DNA of 45,958 nucleotides from Vibrio rumoiensis 1S-45 (GCF_000286955.2 NZ_AJYK02000032.1:1-45958), one strand, 5' to 3'; shown: positions 1-8,829, counted from the stretch's first letter. Numbers and translations: made by a program. The notes: generated by a model from the sequence alone, not told the origin.

Positions 1-1
1 C

Positions 2-736
2 TGCCGTGGTGGTCGCACTCACTTGTGCCGTAATACTACGGGTGTTGGTGTAAACCGCACAGGCGCATTCTCTGAATATCTTGTGATCCCAGCGTTTAAC
101 GCATTTAAGATCCCAGATGGAATTTCAGATGACTTAGCCTCAATCTTCGACCCATTTGGTAATGCGGTTCATACAGCGTTGTCTTTTGACCTAGTGGGTG
201 AAGATGTATTGATCACCGGCGCAGGCCCAATCGGTATTATGGCGGCAGCCGTGGCAAAACACGTTGGTGCTCGCCATGTAGTGATCACCGATGTGAACGA
301 ATATCGCCTAGATTTGGCTCGTAAAATGGGCGTGACGCGCGCAGTGAACGTTGCCAATGAAAAACTAGAAGACGTCATGAGCGAACTTGGCATGACCGAA
401 GGTTTTGACGTTGGTCTTGAAATGTCGGGCGTACCATCGGCATTTAATGCCATGCTTGAAGGCATGAACCACGGTGGTCGTGTTGCACTATTAGGCATTC
501 CACCATCAGACATGGCCATTGATTGGACTAAGGTTATCTTTAAGGGCTTAGTTATCAAAGGTATCTACGGACGCGAAATGTTCGAAACTTGGTATAAAAT
601 GGCTAGCCTTATTCAATCAGGCTTAGATCTTACTCCAATTATCACGCATCATTTCAGCGTTGATGATTTCCAAAAGGGCTTCGACACTATGCGTGGCGGG
701 CTTTCAGGGAAAGTTATCTTAGATTGGACTAAGTAG
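2..736 (+). CDS. tdh: L-threonine 3-dehydrogenase, C-terminal part (5' end outside window)
   Basis: Zinc-dependent medium-chain dehydrogenase that oxidises L-threonine to 2-amino-3-ketobutyrate with NAD, the first step of threonine breakdown to glycine and acetyl-CoA. The reading frame is open from base 2, starting CRGGRTHLC, the structural-zinc cysteine region, so the catalytic N terminus lies upstream of the window. Visible are the NAD-binding glycine motif GAGPIG, the stretch [16 protein letters not shown] and the ending [18 protein letters not shown], all nearly identical in pattern to Escherichia coli Tdh. The usual partner kbl would be expected upstream and cannot be seen. A hairpin terminator follows the stop codon. 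Identity is secure; only the start is missing. Confidence 0.97.
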   Translation, partial: CRGGRTHLCRNTTGVGVNRTGAFSEYLVIPAFNAFKIPDGISDDLASIFDPFGNAVHTALSFDLVGEDVLITGAGPIGIMAAAVAKHVGARHVVITDVNEYRLDLARKMGVTRAVNVANEKLEDVMSELGMTEGFDVGLEMSGVPSAFNAMLEGMNHGGRVALLGIPPSDMAIDWTKVIFKGLVIKGIYGREMFETWYKMASLIQSGLDLTPIITHHFSVDDFQKGFDTMRGGLSGKVILDWTK

Positions 737-750
737 TTAGTTATTGAAGA

Positions 751-777
751 AGCGCACTTTCGGGTGCGTTTTTTTAT
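751..777 (+). terminator. Intrinsic terminator of tdh
   Basis: Short GC stem (CGCAC pairing with GTGCG around a TTTCGG loop) followed by seven T residues, 16 bases after the tdh stop codon. Confidence 0.85.
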
Positions 778-877
778 ATCGCTAAGACTGTTTATAAAAA
801 CAGTGTGGTGGGCGATTTAGGTATAAAAAAGGATTAGTTTTGCCCCATGATTTTATCGGTAGGGTAATAATGATTTA

Positions 878-1126
878 TTACGATTTTTGTCTTAGGGTTT
901 CACCCCACCAGTTATTCAATACCCCGTTGACAAAATAACAGAAAGTATTCATAGATATAGGTAAGTCTTTTAATTGCCAGCTTGAACCTAGAATGTGAAT
1001 AGCTCCAGGTTCGCCACCTTTTTCTGAAAATGTACCTATTTTAAGGGATGTTTACACAAAGGCGTGGGGTTCTTTTTTATGCAATATATACCTATATTGA
1101 CTTGAAGTTGCAGCTCCGATAAATAT
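878..1126 (-). pseudogene. Decayed ORF remnant between tdh and the SEC-C gene
   Basis: On the minus strand one frame is open from 1126 down to a TAA at 878-880, broken once by an in-frame TAA at 1052-1054. The 57 codons after the break read like real protein (for example KIGTFSEKGGEPGAIHILG, then SSWQLKDLPI and NNWWGETLRQ), rich in Gly, Trp and Asn rather than in low-complexity AT codons. No start codon or ribosome-binding site precedes it. I do not recognise the family. It may be the tail of a lost gene or chance; it partly explains the 470-base gap after tdh. Confidence 0.3.
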
Positions 1127-1138
1127 TCACGTACCTAT
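957..1138. repeat. Four copies of a TACCTAT / ATAGGTA heptamer
   Basis: TACCTAT occurs at 1033-1039, 1089-1095 and 1132-1138, and the reverse complement at 957-963, all upstream of the SEC-C gene. In such AT-rich DNA this may be chance. A role as regulator sites for the gene at 1207 is only a guess. Confidence 0.2.
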
Positions 1139-1206
1139 CTATCAATTAGCCAGAATATGCGTATACTCGCCGGCAAGTTATTGCTCATTTTTTAATTGGG
1201 ATTCCA

Positions 1207-1539
1207 ATGTCAAAGTTATTCTTTAAAGGCCGTATAGATACGCGCCAAAATCATGTTACCTCTGGTTATAATGTCAATCGTGAAGTCAAAGCTGGAACAG
1301 CAGAATCACCGTTAAACTTGATTGTGAATACCGCAGAAAGACAAGCAGAAATCGAAGCTATTTTACTGGAAAAACAGTTGGTTGCAGATATTACCATTGA
1401 TCAATCTCAAGATGAAAATATCATCGAATTAGAAACGATTTTAAATAAACCAAAAACAACCACATTTGAAAAAACACCGAATCGTAACGATCCTTGTTCA
1501 TGTGGAAGTGGTAAGAAATATAAGAAATGTTGCGGTTAA
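1207..1539 (+). CDS. SEC-C metal-binding motif protein, PBPRA1643 type
   Basis: A 110-residue protein with a variable N-terminal half and a C-terminal SEC-C zinc motif, [17 protein letters not shown], in which Cys97, Cys99, Cys108 and Cys109 are the metal ligands. The SEC-C motif is best known from the end of SecA, where it binds SecB; in small free-standing proteins its partner is unknown. The opening [11 protein letters not shown] and the overall length match the Vibrio/Photobacterium family named after PBPRA1643. The ATG is supported by ATTGGGATTCC upstream. A strong terminator follows, shared with the convergent mgsA. The gene stands alone and gives no operon clue to function. Confidence 0.9.
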   Translation: MSKLFFKGRIDTRQNHVTSGYNVNREVKAGTAESPLNLIVNTAERQAEIEAILLEKQLVADITIDQSQDENIIELETILNKPKTTTFEKTPNRNDPCSCGSGKKYKKCCG

Positions 1540-1559
1540 CGTGACGGCTATTTGATGAG

Positions 1560-1593
1560 AACGGCTAATGTCTGAAAGATATTAGCCGTTTTT
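1560..1593 (+). terminator. Terminator between SEC-C gene and convergent mgsA
   Basis: AACGGCTAAT (1560-1569) pairs with ATTAGCCGTT (1581-1590) and is followed by TTT; it may also serve the opposite strand. Confidence 0.85.
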
Positions 1594-1606
1594 GAATCAG
1601 TTCGAT

Positions 1607-2062
1607 CTATATTCTGTCGTTGAGATAAGCTTGATAATCAGGGATCTCGATATCAACTTCTTGTTCTAATAGTACCGAATTAAAAAGGAAATTTGCTGTG
1701 GCGCGATTAGCCGCAACAGGGATATTCCATACGGATGCAATTCTAAGTAAGGCTTTTACATCTGGATCGTGTGGGACAGCATTGAGTGGATCCCAGAAGA
1801 AAATCATCATATCGATTTTACCTTCAGAAATCAGGGCACCAAGCTGCTGGTCACCACCCATAGGGCCGCTAATTAAACTCTTAATCGCAAGGCCTGTCTC
1901 TTTACTCAACATATTGCCAGTCGTGCCAGTAGCATACAAAAAATGGCTTTGCAGTTTTGTCTTATTCTCTACAACCCAGCGTAACAGTTCTGGCTTATAG
2001 TGGTCATGGGCGACAAGCGCAATGTTCTTATGCGCAGGCATAGTGCGAATAGTTTTCTTCAT
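1607..2062 (-). CDS. mgsA: Methylglyoxal synthase
   Basis: Cytoplasmic lyase converting dihydroxyacetone phosphate to methylglyoxal and phosphate, the glycolytic bypass that relieves sugar-phosphate stress. With the start placed at 2062 the protein has 151 residues, and the catalytic residues fall at the E. coli numbers: His19, Asp71 (in SGPMGGDQQ), His98 and Asp101 (in [14 protein letters not shown]). The upstream extension to 2134 is open but has no family match, whereas AGGATGTTAACA precedes the chosen ATG, so the shorter form is preferred. It is transcribed alone, toward the SEC-C gene. Confidence 0.96.
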   Translation of the reverse strand: MKKTIRTMPAHKNIALVAHDHYKPELLRWVVENKTKLQSHFLYATGTTGNMLSKETGLAIKSLISGPMGGDQQLGALISEGKIDMMIFFWDPLNAVPHDPDVKALLRIASVWNIPVAANRATANFLFNSVLLEQEVDIEIPDYQAYLNDRI

Positions 2063-2212
2063 TGTTAACATCCTGAATGTTCTATAAAGTTTGTGTTTAG
2101 CCCGCTTCATGCAGTGCTCAGCTACGAACAGCATAATTTAATTATTAGAAAATAAATAGACTTAAAAATCGTTTCAAGGCTATTTGTAGTCATACTTTTT
2201 ACATTGTAGGTT

Positions 2213-4582
2213 TTAGCGGTTTTCAAAGCGGTTATAATCAAGTAACCCAGCTTCAATAGGTTGATCATTTTCATACCATTGATGTAATTTATCGCTAAAT
2301 TTCCAGAAATTTTGATCACTACGACGAACGCCATATTTATCTAAAATAGCAATATAGTCGCCATCTTCTTTTATGTGTGAAAACATTTGATAGAAATCTT
2401 TTATGTCTTTCTCTTTTAGGCGAATGAAGGCTGAAGGGTAGCTTCCAATGATACCTTTGACGAAAGTTAGGTCATCATTTTCTGGATCTCGGTTGCTTTC
2501 TTCATCAAATAAACTAGAGATATTTCTATGTGAGTTATTATGAATAAGCGTGAAAAATTGTTCTTTGCCTTGGTCGCTAGTAATCATCACCGTAATTAAC
2601 TGGGGTACTCTACGAAGTCCATTTCCTTTAATTGAATCAATTTTGCGAAGCGTTTCTTCACTTTCTTTAGAAAGACCGGTGTTTTTTATTTGATAGCGAT
2701 TGGTTAAGACTGGTGCTAAACGTTCCTTTAGGATTTGATAAAGTTCTGCTTGGGTGTCGGGCGTTTTGTATTTTATATTAGTCGGTTGCTCAAAAGGCTT
2801 TACATCACGCTGAATAAAGGCGCTTAATTGTGGTGATGGATCTTGATACCAGCTTTCCATCAAACGATGTCGATCTTCGATAGGCAGCAAAGATAAAAAG
2901 TTTTCTTCACCTTCCATCCGTAAAAAATCCATAAACATTCTTGTCATTAATTGATGGCCAAAGTTGCCATAAACATCAAAACCATCAACTAATAAATACT
3001 GAATTCGTTCTAATAAAGCATAATCAATAACCCAAGCAGTTTTGGGCGGAGTGCCAACTAACCCTTGTACAACAGAAGCACTGTCGAAGTGACGGAATAT
3101 GGTTAAAGCCGCATTTTTATTCGTGCCATGGCCATCCCATACAAGATCTTCAGTTAAATGGTCACCATCTTTGAACCAAGTACTTTTTGCTCTTTCTTTC
3201 GCTTCAAGGTAGCGAGCTTGCTGTTCAGAATAAGCCACCCATTGGTAAATAGGCACAACGTTACTTTCTTTTTCCGATGGAAGTTTTAAATTATCGGTTT
3301 GATCATAATAGAATTTTTTGACGCTTGGCAACTTAGCAGCTTTTGGATCGACAAAGAATACCCAAAAACGGTCATTAATCACATTCAGTGCTAATTGGCC
3401 ACGGCAAACGGGTCCTTTAATGAAGCTCATAATTGTATTTTGTGCATTATCGAGCATGAAGTTGTAGCGAGCATCAACCGGTAGGTCTGCAAAGGCAGTC
3501 ATTGGGTTAGCTGCAACGGTTGCTTTATAACTAGGCAGCTCTTTTACATCATAAATGGGGGTGATAAATAAATCCTGTATACGGTTTAACTTTTTATCAT
3601 CTAAGGCGTAGGGTTGATGAGTTTTGTCGACAATACTAGCAGGGTAAGCGACTAGTCGGTAATACACGCGTTCAACGTTTGGATTGTCATATGGACGTCG
3701 TGTTGCAATACGCTTAACGGGCTGCCCTGGTGGTGTTGCTGAGCGCACTAAAGCAAAAAATTGGATTGAGCTTTTAGGCGTCACTTTTTGATATTCTGAA
3801 AAATAGAGATGTGATAAAAATAGGTGCTCATATATGTAGCGGCTCGTCAGTTGCTGCTTTAAAGAATCACCATTTAGAAATGCTTCCCACTTGTCTATTT
3901 GATTTTTTTGCTGCTGCGAGAGTGGTTCGTGATCGGTCATGACGGCACCATTAGATAGCCAACGCATAAGAGTGTTGTGTTCGGTATCACTTAATGCGGG
4001 CATTCCATACGGCATTCCCCAAGTTGGGTGATCCGCTTGATATTGATCCAGTGTTTCAATCGTTGGACATTTTTGCTCACGATCAATTCTAAAATCAAAA
4101 CCTTCAAGCTGCTTTTGATCAGGTAGAGGATGAGTTTTCTTTTGGGTAAGAAGACGTGCGACTAAGCCTGCTTGAAGATTGGCTTCTGGAATTTGTGAAC
4201 GTTCATTGAGAATTGGATGAAAACCAATATCACGCCATTCTTGCGTGGTTTGTGCATCTTCAAATAAGCGAGTGGGATTGGAAGCGGTTAAGCGGGTTCC
4301 GTTATAGACTAAATTCTTATTAGCACCGCGATCTATCCCTTCAACAGAAGATAGTTTTAATTGGCAGGGGGCATCGTAACAAGCATGGCAGACAACACAT
4401 CGGTTATCTAGAATAGGCTTAATTTCGGTCACAAAACGCTGAGCAGCTTGGCTATTGTAATCTGGCGTTCTTGGTTGCACATGTTGTTTGCCAAACATTT
4501 GATCATAATTCAAACCTGTATATACGGCGCAACCAGACACAATTAAGAGTAATACTGCAATAAGTAGGTGCTTAAACTTCAT
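2213..4582 (-). CDS. cti: Fatty acid cis/trans isomerase (CTI), haem-motif lipoprotein
   Basis: A 789-residue envelope protein of the CTI family, which converts cis-unsaturated membrane fatty acids to the trans form and so stiffens the membrane under solvent or heat stress without new lipid synthesis. The N terminus MKFKHLLIAVLLLIVSGC is a lipoprotein signal with the lipidated cysteine at residue 18. Residues 62-66 (CVVCH) form a c-type haem attachment site, as in Pseudomonas Cti; the following ACYDAPCQLKL is a second family signature. The frame extends upstream to 4627, but that adds residues before the signal peptide, so the inner ATG is preferred. The next genes are unrelated. Confidence 0.9.
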   Translation of the reverse strand: MKFKHLLIAVLLLIVSGCAVYTGLNYDQMFGKQHVQPRTPDYNSQAAQRFVTEIKPILDNRCVVCHACYDAPCQLKLSSVEGIDRGANKNLVYNGTRLTASNPTRLFEDAQTTQEWRDIGFHPILNERSQIPEANLQAGLVARLLTQKKTHPLPDQKQLEGFDFRIDREQKCPTIETLDQYQADHPTWGMPYGMPALSDTEHNTLMRWLSNGAVMTDHEPLSQQQKNQIDKWEAFLNGDSLKQQLTSRYIYEHLFLSHLYFSEYQKVTPKSSIQFFALVRSATPPGQPVKRIATRRPYDNPNVERVYYRLVAYPASIVDKTHQPYALDDKKLNRIQDLFITPIYDVKELPSYKATVAANPMTAFADLPVDARYNFMLDNAQNTIMSFIKGPVCRGQLALNVINDRFWVFFVDPKAAKLPSVKKFYYDQTDNLKLPSEKESNVVPIYQWVAYSEQQARYLEAKERAKSTWFKDGDHLTEDLVWDGHGTNKNAALTIFRHFDSASVVQGLVGTPPKTAWVIDYALLERIQYLLVDGFDVYGNFGHQLMTRMFMDFLRMEGEENFLSLLPIEDRHRLMESWYQDPSPQLSAFIQRDVKPFEQPTNIKYKTPDTQAELYQILKERLAPVLTNRYQIKNTGLSKESEETLRKIDSIKGNGLRRVPQLITVMITSDQGKEQFFTLIHNNSHRNISSLFDEESNRDPENDDLTFVKGIIGSYPSAFIRLKEKDIKDFYQMFSHIKEDGDYIAILDKYGVRRSDQNFWKFSDKLHQWYENDQPIEAGLLDYNRFENR

Positions 4583-4613
4583 CCTAATACCATCTCTATC
4601 TTTGTTAATCTCT

Positions 4614-4625
4614 GGGTATATACCC
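4614..4625. repeat. Palindrome GGGTATATACCC
   Basis: A perfect 12-base palindrome just upstream of the cti start. Related GGTATA/TATACC ends occur at 17391-17478 and 38410-38419, so it may be the core of a dispersed palindromic element. Confidence 0.35.
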
Positions 4626-4661
4626 ATTTAATTTAAGCCTCTGGGGGACAAATATATAGGC

Positions 4662-4769
4662 ATGGTAACAAACCGTGAAGCAATTATACAAAATTACTAT
4701 CGTGGTATATTTTTGGTGATTGATTATTTGTTCTGGTTATTTTTGATGTGTTGCTTATTATTTTGGTGA
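4662..4769 (+). CDS. Possible 35-residue hydrophobic peptide
   Basis: An ATG ORF of 35 codons in the 400-base gap between cti and the DUF3332 gene. It has a polar, charged head (MVTNREAIIQNYYRG) and then a long uninterrupted hydrophobic run containing LVIDYLFWLFLMCC, ending in Trp, which would make one membrane span. The ribosome-binding site is poor (AGG directly before the ATG, GGGGG further up), and no terminator follows. The sequence is AT-rich, which favours chance hydrophobic codons. It could be a small membrane protein or a type I toxin-like peptide. Family not recognised. Confidence 0.3.
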   Translation: MVTNREAIIQNYYRGIFLVIDYLFWLFLMCCLLFW

Positions 4770-4982
4770 ATCAACCGGGCGGAGTATTGGTAAGTTTTTG
4801 ATTCATCGAGTGAGATATTGAGAATTAAACTATTAAACTCTTTCGTATAAGTTCATCTATATGCTAGATTTGTGTCAGTTTTTTCGTCATCCCCTGAACT
4901 AATTGGACTTTACGTTATACTTACCAAGTAATTCAATGGAAGATAGAGAAATATAACAAAACTAATAGAGTGAGAATTAACT

Positions 4983-5519
4983 ATGAAAAAATTGAAAGTA
5001 GCGATCGTAGCAGCACTAGGTGTAACAACGTTAAGCGGTTGTATGGGACAAATGGGTGTAACTGGTTTAGTGACTAAAGGTAACTTAATGGCGGTAGATA
5101 ACCGTTATGCTCGTGAAGGTCTATTTATTTTACTCAGCCCAGTTTACGGTATTGCTTCTATTGCGGATTTATTCATCTTTAACTCAATTGAGTTTTGGAC
5201 AGGTAAAAACATGATCACGGGTAAGTCACCAGCAGTGGTTGACAAAAATATTGATGCATTGCTAAAAGTAAACGACAAAGTGGATAGCTCTTTAAAAACA
5301 GCGCCAATTCAAGCAAATAATGCTCAAGTTGAAAACACAACGATTCAACAAATTGACAATAACACTCTTCAAATGAACATCTCTTATGTCAACGGCACAC
5401 AAAAAACACTTCGTGGTGTAAAAACTGGCGATGCTGTAGCTTTTTATGCTGACAACCAATTAGTAACAACGGTTAAAGTTCAAGAGTTAGAAAACTACGT
5501 TACGGCTGCTCAACTATAA
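4983..5519 (+). CDS. DUF3332 family lipoprotein
   Basis: A 178-residue protein recognised as DUF3332 by its conserved block around residues 40-85: DNRYAREGLFILLSPVYG, then ADLFIFNSIEFWTGKN and GKSPAVVD. The N terminus MKKLKVAIVAALGVTTLSGC is a lipoprotein signal with Cys20 as the lipid site. The rest is a soluble Asn/Gln/Thr-rich domain. Function is unknown; the family is common in Vibrio and related marine bacteria. The start is preceded by AGAGTGAGAATTAACT. A strong terminator follows, so it is a single-gene transcript. Confidence 0.92.
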   Translation: MKKLKVAIVAALGVTTLSGCMGQMGVTGLVTKGNLMAVDNRYAREGLFILLSPVYGIASIADLFIFNSIEFWTGKNMITGKSPAVVDKNIDALLKVNDKVDSSLKTAPIQANNAQVENTTIQQIDNNTLQMNISYVNGTQKTLRGVKTGDAVAFYADNQLVTTVKVQELENYVTAAQL

Positions 5520-5551
5520 TTTGTTAAGTAGACAAAGCTAAGAATAATGCT

Positions 5552-5584
5552 AACAGAGTAGGCTTTAAGCTTACTCTGTTTTTT
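5552..5584 (+). terminator. Terminator of the DUF3332 gene
   Basis: AACAGAGTA pairs with TACTCTGTT, followed by a run of T residues. Confidence 0.9.
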
Positions 5585-5738
5585 ATGCTTAATCGAATAC
5601 CAATTTCAATAATTCTTTGATCACTATAAAGTTACTTTGCTCACATCTTTTCTCGATTACGACTTAAGTTCACTGTCATTTTTGAAAAACCTGCATATTA
5701 TCAATTAAGAACAGATCAATAATGGGGTTAATCGGATT

Positions 5739-5975
5739 ATGTTTGAGACAATTTTGATGGTTGTGGAAAAAAGTATTTTAGTGGTAGGGGTCGGGCTAAT
5801 ACTAACCAGTCTGTATGACTATGGAAGACGTAGTAATGACTGGAGAGGTGTTGCGACGGTATTCTATAAGCGCGTAGAGATGACGGTTCGAGAGTTTAAA
5901 TTTTATAAGCTTGGTGTGAGTATGGTGGTATTTGCAATTGTGTTGAGAATTATAGCCTTAACCTTGTGGCCATAA
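5739..5975 (+). CDS. Small two-span membrane protein, unknown function
   Basis: A 78-residue protein with a hydrophobic segment at about residues 10-25 (EKSILVVGVGLILTSLYDY), a basic cytoplasmic-looking loop (YGRRSNDWRGVATVFYKRVE) and a second hydrophobic segment at about 57-77 ending IALTLWP. The ribosome-binding site is weak. A good terminator lies 22 bases after the stop, which supports a real transcript. I do not recognise a family. Confidence 0.6.
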   Translation: MFETILMVVEKSILVVGVGLILTSLYDYGRRSNDWRGVATVFYKRVEMTVREFKFYKLGVSMVVFAIVLRIIALTLWP

Positions 5976-5996
5976 ATGTGTCTATGTAATGATTAC

Positions 5997-6020
5997 TTAG
6001 GATAGATCCTAAATTTTTTT
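5997..6020 (+). terminator. Terminator after the small membrane protein
   Basis: TTAGGA/TCCTAA stem with a four-base loop (5997-6012), followed by an A and seven T residues. Confidence 0.75.
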
Positions 6021-6055
6021 GGATTCAATATTTTTTCTGAGTCCACAGGTGACGC

Positions 6056-6100
6056 ATGACACATTTTAAAAACTGGCTTTCTAAAGATGAAAAGTGGTAA
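6056..6100 (+). CDS. Very short ORF (14 residues) bounded by terminators
   Basis: ATG ORF encoding MTHFKNWLSKDEKW, with AGGTG five bases before the ATG. A terminator lies just upstream (5997-6020) and another just downstream (6109-6140), so the interval could be an independent small transcript carrying either a small protein or an sRNA. No clear promoter was seen. Not recognised. Confidence 0.3.
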   Translation: MTHFKNWLSKDEKW

Positions 6101-6108
6101 TTTTAATT

Positions 6109-6140
6109 AACCGAATCGCTGATCTGCGTTTCGGTTTTTT
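6109..6140 (+). terminator. Terminator after the 14-codon ORF
   Basis: AACCGAA (6109-6115) pairs with TTCGGTT (6130-6136), followed by T residues. Confidence 0.75.
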
Positions 6141-6444
6141 ATCGTTTACTGCCCAATATTTTCACATCCGACTCGACACTTCTACTGAAAACCTTCAAAC
6201 ATAAACACATCAAAGAAAAATCTATATTTATTAATACTGGCGCAATGGCTGAATAACTTTTAATCTGAGAGGCGAATAATTAACCAAATAAAGATGTATG
6301 AACGAGAGATTCATCAATAACTCATAATTAATGCGTTACAACTCGTGATTATGTATTTAATATTTGTATGATTGGTCTGATTTTCTTGTTCATGAGAATT
6401 TTGCCAATTTACTTTTTAACATTTCACTTTCATGAGGAAAAGGA
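6141..6444. other. AT-rich gap before the PLP enzyme; no feature seen
   Basis: About 300 bases with no ORF, hairpin or recognisable regulator site. It presumably holds the promoter of the gene at 6445, whose ribosome-binding site GAGGAAAAGGA is the only clear signal. Confidence 0.4.
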
Positions 6445-7848
6445 ATGAGTGATAGCAACTCAGGTTTAAAAGGAATTAATCGTCGTAAATTTATTCAAGG
6501 TTCTGCAAGTTTTGCGGTCGCGGCTGCAAGTTTGGGAAGCGGAGTATTTAGTACAAACGTTGCTGCATCTGATTGGAAACAGAACAACAAACATGATGAT
6601 AAGAAAACAAGCAAATTATGGCAAAAAGTGAAAAAGGAATTCGTACTCGATAAAAAAAGTGTATACCTGAATACCGGAACTACAGGCTCAATGCCTAAGC
6701 ATGTTCTAGAGCAACTCGAAGATAATAACAAAATCGTTGCTCAATACCCTTGGGATATGGATGGAAAGTTTGGCTCTTGGCCGTATGTCAGTGAAATGGT
6801 AGAAGACATTGCGGCTGGATTTGGTGCGAACACGGATGAAATCATTTTAAGCCGGAATACGACCGATGGCATGTGCTCGATATTGAATGGACTTCACTTT
6901 GAATCTGGAGACGTGATTTTAACGACACATCACGAGCATGTTGCAGCGACGTCACCATTGAATGTGGTTAAACAACGGTTTGGTGTTGAGGTTGTAGAAG
7001 TTCAACTTCCTGTGTACACAGGTACAGAAAATGTGACTGAGGATGATTATATTGAAGCATTTCGTGATGCGTTAAATGCGAATAGTAATGTACGTTTGAT
7101 TACCTTCTCTCACATCACGTATAAAACAGGTACTAAACTCCCAGCGAAACGACTTTGTGATCTTGCTAAGCAATATGGTATACCGACACTTATTGATGGT
7201 GCTCATACTATCGGCATGTTGGATCTAGATCTTCATGATATGGATTGTGATTTCTATGCCGGTGCAGGACATAAGTGGCAGTGTGGTCCTGGCGCGACAG
7301 GTATTTTGTATGTACGTGATAATGCAAGCCGATTAAATGACTATTGGAGCGATCGTACCAATCCACTTTGGTTAATCAACTCTTCACTGTCTCATGCTGA
7401 TTATTTAGGTACTCAAGTACAAATGCAGTATATCGGTAATGATAATTACCCTGCGAAACAAGCATTAGCAGATAGTTGTAAAATGTGGGATGAAATTGGT
7501 CGGGATAATATTGAAGAGCGCGTATTTGAGCTCAGTCGTTTATGTAAAGCGCTATTAAGCAAAGCGCTTCCTCATGCTTATCAATTTGCCCCAAATGATG
7601 ATGACTTATTGAGTGGAATTACAACATTTAACCCATTTGAACTAACAGATGAAGAGCGGTTAGTTGAGTTTAGAGATCGCTTGAGAAATGAGTATGGTTT
7701 TATCATTCGTACAACAGATTTTAAGTTGTATAAAGAAGATACGGTTGATTCTCATGCACTACGGATTTCAACACATATCTATAATGATGAAGATGATATT
7801 CGTGGTTTAGTGTATGCCATTGAGAACCTATATAAAGATATGGTTTAA
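6445..7848 (+). CDS. Tat-exported PLP-dependent class V aminotransferase-fold enzyme
   Basis: A 467-residue fold-type I PLP enzyme of the class V group (cysteine desulfurase, isopenicillin N epimerase-like). The N terminus has a twin-arginine signal (NRRKFIQGSASFAVAAAS, Arg13-Arg14, ending near Ala-Ala-Ser 40-42). Such a signal suggests the protein folds with its cofactor in the cytoplasm and is then exported. The cofactor pocket shows YLNTGTTGSMP near residue 75, Asp251 and His254 in IDGAHTIG, and the Schiff-base lysine Lys277 in GAGHKWQCGPG. The substrate cannot be told from sequence: isopenicillin-N-epimerase-like is a family label, not a function. A hairpin follows, and next comes a periplasmic binding protein. 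Confidence 0.85.
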   Translation: MSDSNSGLKGINRRKFIQGSASFAVAAASLGSGVFSTNVAASDWKQNNKHDDKKTSKLWQKVKKEFVLDKKSVYLNTGTTGSMPKHVLEQLEDNNKIVAQYPWDMDGKFGSWPYVSEMVEDIAAGFGANTDEIILSRNTTDGMCSILNGLHFESGDVILTTHHEHVAATSPLNVVKQRFGVEVVEVQLPVYTGTENVTEDDYIEAFRDALNANSNVRLITFSHITYKTGTKLPAKRLCDLAKQYGIPTLIDGAHTIGMLDLDLHDMDCDFYAGAGHKWQCGPGATGILYVRDNASRLNDYWSDRTNPLWLINSSLSHADYLGTQVQMQYIGNDNYPAKQALADSCKMWDEIGRDNIEERVFELSRLCKALLSKALPHAYQFAPNDDDLLSGITTFNPFELTDEERLVEFRDRLRNEYGFIIRTTDFKLYKEDTVDSHALRISTHIYNDEDDIRGLVYAIENLYKDMV

Positions 7849-7853
7849 ACATG

Positions 7854-7876
7854 AGGGCCTTAATTGGCCCTTTCTC
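7854..7876 (+). terminator. Terminator or attenuator after the PLP enzyme gene
   Basis: AGGGCC/GGCCCT stem with TTAATT loop, followed by a broken T run (TTCTCT); it probably reduces readthrough into the binding-protein gene. Confidence 0.6.
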
Positions 7877-7905
7877 TATGTTGTAATGAAGAGAAATGAC
7901 TAATC

Positions 7906-8820
7906 ATGAAAATTAAAAAAATATTAATGTGTACGATATGGTTTGCTATCGTTTCTGTTAGTTCACAACAGGTTATTGCCAGAGATTTGGTTGATATACA
8001 AAAAGATGGTGTACTTCGTCATATCGGGGTGCCTTACGCTAATTTTATTTCATACATTCATACAGGGGAATTCGAATCTGTAACTGGTCTTGATGTCGAA
8101 ATTATGCAAGGCTTTGCTCAATCATTAGGCCTTAAATATCAATATGTTCCAGCAAATTGGAATAATATGATTGGCAAACTTACCGGTGAAGATACACAAT
8201 TTACTCATAATAAAATTGTCACAGGAAAAAAAGTTAAAGTTGAAGGTGATATTGTCGCTAATGGTGTGACTATTTTAGATTGGCGTAAGCAGTTAATCGA
8301 TTTTTCAAATGATTACTTTCCATCTGCTGTTTGGCTGGTGAGCCGGTCAGACTCCGATTTACGTCCGATTCGACCGTCAGGCTCTCTGGATGAAGATATT
8401 CGAGTAGTGAAAGAGTTGATGGGAGGAAGAAATGTTCTAGCCTTAGAACACTCATGCCTAGACCCTAATTTATATGATCTGTATGCTACGGATGCCAATA
8501 TTATCTTGCCTAAACAGGAGCGCAACTTAAATGAAATGGTCCCTGCAATTTTAAATAATGATGCAGAAAGCACCATTTTAGATGTAGCTGATACCCTTAT
8601 TGCACTCGAAAAATGGCCTGGACAGATTAAGGTGATTGGTCCGATATCAGAAGACCAAAAAATGGCAGCCGGTTTTAGGAAAGATTCGCCAGAATTAAGA
8701 AAAGCTTTTAATGACTATTTATCTAAAATAAAAAAAGATGGGAGCTACCAACAACTTGTCGAAAAATATTATCCATCAGTTTTTGATTTCTATAATGGTT
8801 ACTTTACTGGCAATGAATAA
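7906..8820 (+). CDS. Periplasmic substrate-binding protein of the SBP_bac_3 type
   Basis: A 304-residue protein with a signal peptide (hydrophobic core about residues 8-20, cleavage near QQVIA) and a type II periplasmic binding fold of the amino-acid-binding kind: IQKDGVLRHIGVPY at the start, GLDVEIMQGFAQSLGLKY as the family signature, and the closing SYQQLVEKYYP. No permease or ATPase gene is adjacent. Instead the stop codon is only nine bases from a membrane GGDEF-EAL gene, so it more likely serves as a ligand sensor delivering a signal to that protein than as a transporter part. The ligand is unknown. Confidence 0.88.
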   Translation: MKIKKILMCTIWFAIVSVSSQQVIARDLVDIQKDGVLRHIGVPYANFISYIHTGEFESVTGLDVEIMQGFAQSLGLKYQYVPANWNNMIGKLTGEDTQFTHNKIVTGKKVKVEGDIVANGVTILDWRKQLIDFSNDYFPSAVWLVSRSDSDLRPIRPSGSLDEDIRVVKELMGGRNVLALEHSCLDPNLYDLYATDANIILPKQERNLNEMVPAILNNDAESTILDVADTLIALEKWPGQIKVIGPISEDQKMAAGFRKDSPELRKAFNDYLSKIKKDGSYQQLVEKYYPSVFDFYNGYFTGNE

Positions 8821-8829
8821 GACAGTTTT

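Noticed and set aside
878..1206. Integron attC-like site in the gap after tdh
   Set aside because: No core sites or imperfect palindrome of the expected form were found.
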